Source of the DNA: Streptomyces goshikiensis
Lineage (GTDB): Bacteria > Actinomycetota > Actinomycetes > Streptomycetales > Streptomycetaceae
Assembly: GCF_014650555.1 (NCBI RefSeq)
Contig: NZ_BMVE01000003.1
Span: 1 to 64,000 of the forward strand
Direction of reading: 5' to 3'
DNA length: 64,000 bases
The position numbers and the translations under genes are program-made. The notes under the pieces were generated by a model. The model searched no databases. It saw nothing but the letters and a program-made list of their open reading frames with translations, and was not told the origin of the DNA. Of the stretch, positions 62,935 to 64,000 are shown one piece after another (within the stretch, counting starts at the first letter, position 1; each line of letters begins with the position of its first letter).

Positions 62935-63066
62935 ACCACACCGTGAACCACACCGCGAACCCCGATGAGGCGCGTTGCCAGGGTGTGGTGCGACCTGGCT
63001 GACCGGCCGGGGGGCGGCCAGACTCGGTCGGGCGGAGCCATCCGCTCGAACGAGGAGTAGGCAGGC

Positions 63067-63801
63067 ATGAGGAACGAAGCCAAGGTCGTGGCCATTACCG
63101 GAGCCAGCAGCGGGATCGGGGAGGAGACGGCCCGGCGGCTGGCCGGCGACGGCCACCGGCTGTTGCTGGGCGCGCGGCGCACCGATCGGCTCGACGCGCT
63201 CACCCGGGAGATCAACGCGGCCGGCGGCACCGCGGCGTTCCGGCACCTGGACGTCACCGACGCCGCCGACGTACGGGACTTCGTGGCCGCCGCACAGGAG
63301 CGCTACGGCCGGGTGGACGTGATGGTCAACAACGCCGGGGTGATGCCGCTCTCGCCGCTGGACGCCCTCAAGGTCGACGAGTGGGACCGGATGATCGACG
63401 TCAACGTACGGGGCGTGCTGCACGGGATCGCCGCCGCCCTGCCCGTGATGCGCGCCCAGGGCGGCGGGCACTTCGTCAACGTCGCCTCCGTCGGCGCCTA
63501 CGAGGTCTCACCCACGGCGGCCGTCTACTGCGCCACCAAGTTCGCCGTCCGCGCCATCTCCGAGGGGCTGCGCCAGGAGTCGGACGGCTCCGTCCGGGTC
63601 ACCCTGGTCTCCCCGGGGGTGACCGAGTCCGAGCTGGCCGAGGGGATCTCCGACCCCGCCGCGAGGGAGGCGATGAAGGCCTATCGCGCCGTGGCGCTGC
63701 CGGCGTCCGCGATCGCCGGGGCCATCGCCTACGCCGTCGCCCAGCCGGCCGGGGTCGACGTCAACGAGATCGTCGTACGTCCCGCCGCGAGCGCGCAGTG
63801 A
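63067..63801 (+). CDS. Short-chain dehydrogenase/reductase
   Basis: 244 aa, ATG 63067. Cofactor loop TGASSGIG (10-17), NNAG near 88, and catalytic Ser (NVASVGAYE) with YCATK. The ARRTDR stretch after strand 2 suggests NADP(H). It is a classical SDR of the YdfG-like type found widely in streptomycetes; substrate unknown. It is 132 bp after the GNAT gene and may have its own promoter. Confidence 0.93.
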   Translation: MRNEAKVVAITGASSGIGEETARRLAGDGHRLLLGARRTDRLDALTREINAAGGTAAFRHLDVTDAADVRDFVAAAQERYGRVDVMVNNAGVMPLSPLDALKVDEWDRMIDVNVRGVLHGIAAALPVMRAQGGGHFVNVASVGAYEVSPTAAVYCATKFAVRAISEGLRQESDGSVRVTLVSPGVTESELAEGISDPAAREAMKAYRAVALPASAIAGAIAYAVAQPAGVDVNEIVVRPAASAQ

Positions 63802-63840
63802 CCGCGGGCGGCGACGCGGCGACGTGGCGGCCGGCCGGCG

Positions 63841-64000
63841 TCAGTGGTCGCCGCCGTGGAAGACGCAGCCGACCGTGGCGCCGCCGGCCATGCTGACCAC
63901 GCCCACCGCCGGATTGGTGCTGCCCCGTACGAAACCTCCGGCGTACCCGTCGTCGTCGGCGCCGCGCGCGCCCAGGTAGACGCCCCAGTTGAGGAAGAGC
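63841..64000 (-). CDS. C-terminal fragment of an unidentified protein
   Basis: The frame runs off the right edge; its stop is TGA at 63843-63841. The visible 52 residues include LFLNWGVYLGARGADDDGYA and end TVGCVFHGGDH. Gly-rich, with one Cys near the end. Coding periodicity is strong, but no family can be assigned from this piece. It converges with the SDR gene, 39 bp away. Confidence 0.5.
   Translation of the reverse strand, partial: LFLNWGVYLGARGADDDGYAGGFVRGSTNPAVGVVSMAGGATVGCVFHGGDH

Noticed and set aside
62931..62954. 12-bp tandem duplication gtgaaccacacc at the end of the GNAT gene
   Set aside because: Only two copies, no dyad and no gene effect beyond holding the stop codon; probably slippage.

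Overview
The window is about 64 kb of very GC-rich DNA with the gene content of a Streptomyces chromosome: modular polyketide synthase genes, an actinobacterial-style Zur site, SAV_915-type and LAL-type proteins, GTG/TTG starts and hairpin terminators without U-tracts. Nothing was searched against a database; all names come from motifs visible in the translations.

Region 1 (1-10.76 kb) is the distal end of a macrolide-type modular PKS cluster. A truncated extension module (methylmalonyl AT, A1-type KR, ACP) hands over through docking ends to a final KS-AT(malonyl)-ACP-TE protein that has no ketoreductase. A haem-less P450-like glycosyltransferase activator, its macrolide glycosyltransferase and a FabG-like reductase follow. 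A perfect hairpin closes the operon, so the product should be a glycosylated macrolactone released with a 3-oxo, 2-unsubstituted terminus.

Region 2 (10.7-22.5 kb) is a mixed border. It holds an amidase-domain gene without its catalytic cysteine, a pirin-like remnant, two hypothetical proteins, a LAL-type LuxR regulator with an 11-bp tandem dyad repeat upstream, a secreted Gly-rich protein and a 1327-aa SF1 helicase-like ATPase.

Region 3 (22.5-26.7 kb) is a zinc-starvation ribosome locus. It encodes zinc-free paralogues of L32, S18, L31, L33, L28 and S14 plus a CobW-like protein, arranged around a 15-bp Zur-type palindrome. An IS110 element separates L32 from the rest of its operon.

Region 4 (26.7-35.1 kb) carries a membrane-anchored molybdenum oxidoreductase, an anti-sigma factor without an adjacent sigma gene, a Bcp peroxiredoxin, a cyclopropane fatty acid synthase, a CopC-CopD fusion and YcnI in frame with a membrane protein.

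Region 5 (35.1-46.6 kb) pairs redox consumers with a possible NADPH supply: a CYP102-type P450-reductase fusion, a divergent PAS-LuxR regulator, an operon gnd-zwf-pgmB-GH65 phosphorylase, and a free P450.

Region 6 (46.7-58.9 kb) is a potassium locus. The kdpFABC-kdpE-kdpD operon, preceded by a 27-codon membrane microprotein, lies between two APC-superfamily permeases; the divergent promoter region carries a 32-bp-spaced direct repeat.

Region 7 (58.9-64 kb) has a lysA paralogue with a SAV_915-type gene, a universal stress protein, an alpha/beta hydrolase behind twin palindromes, a GNAT acetyltransferase, an SDR and a truncated unknown gene. No tRNA, rRNA or CRISPR array was seen.
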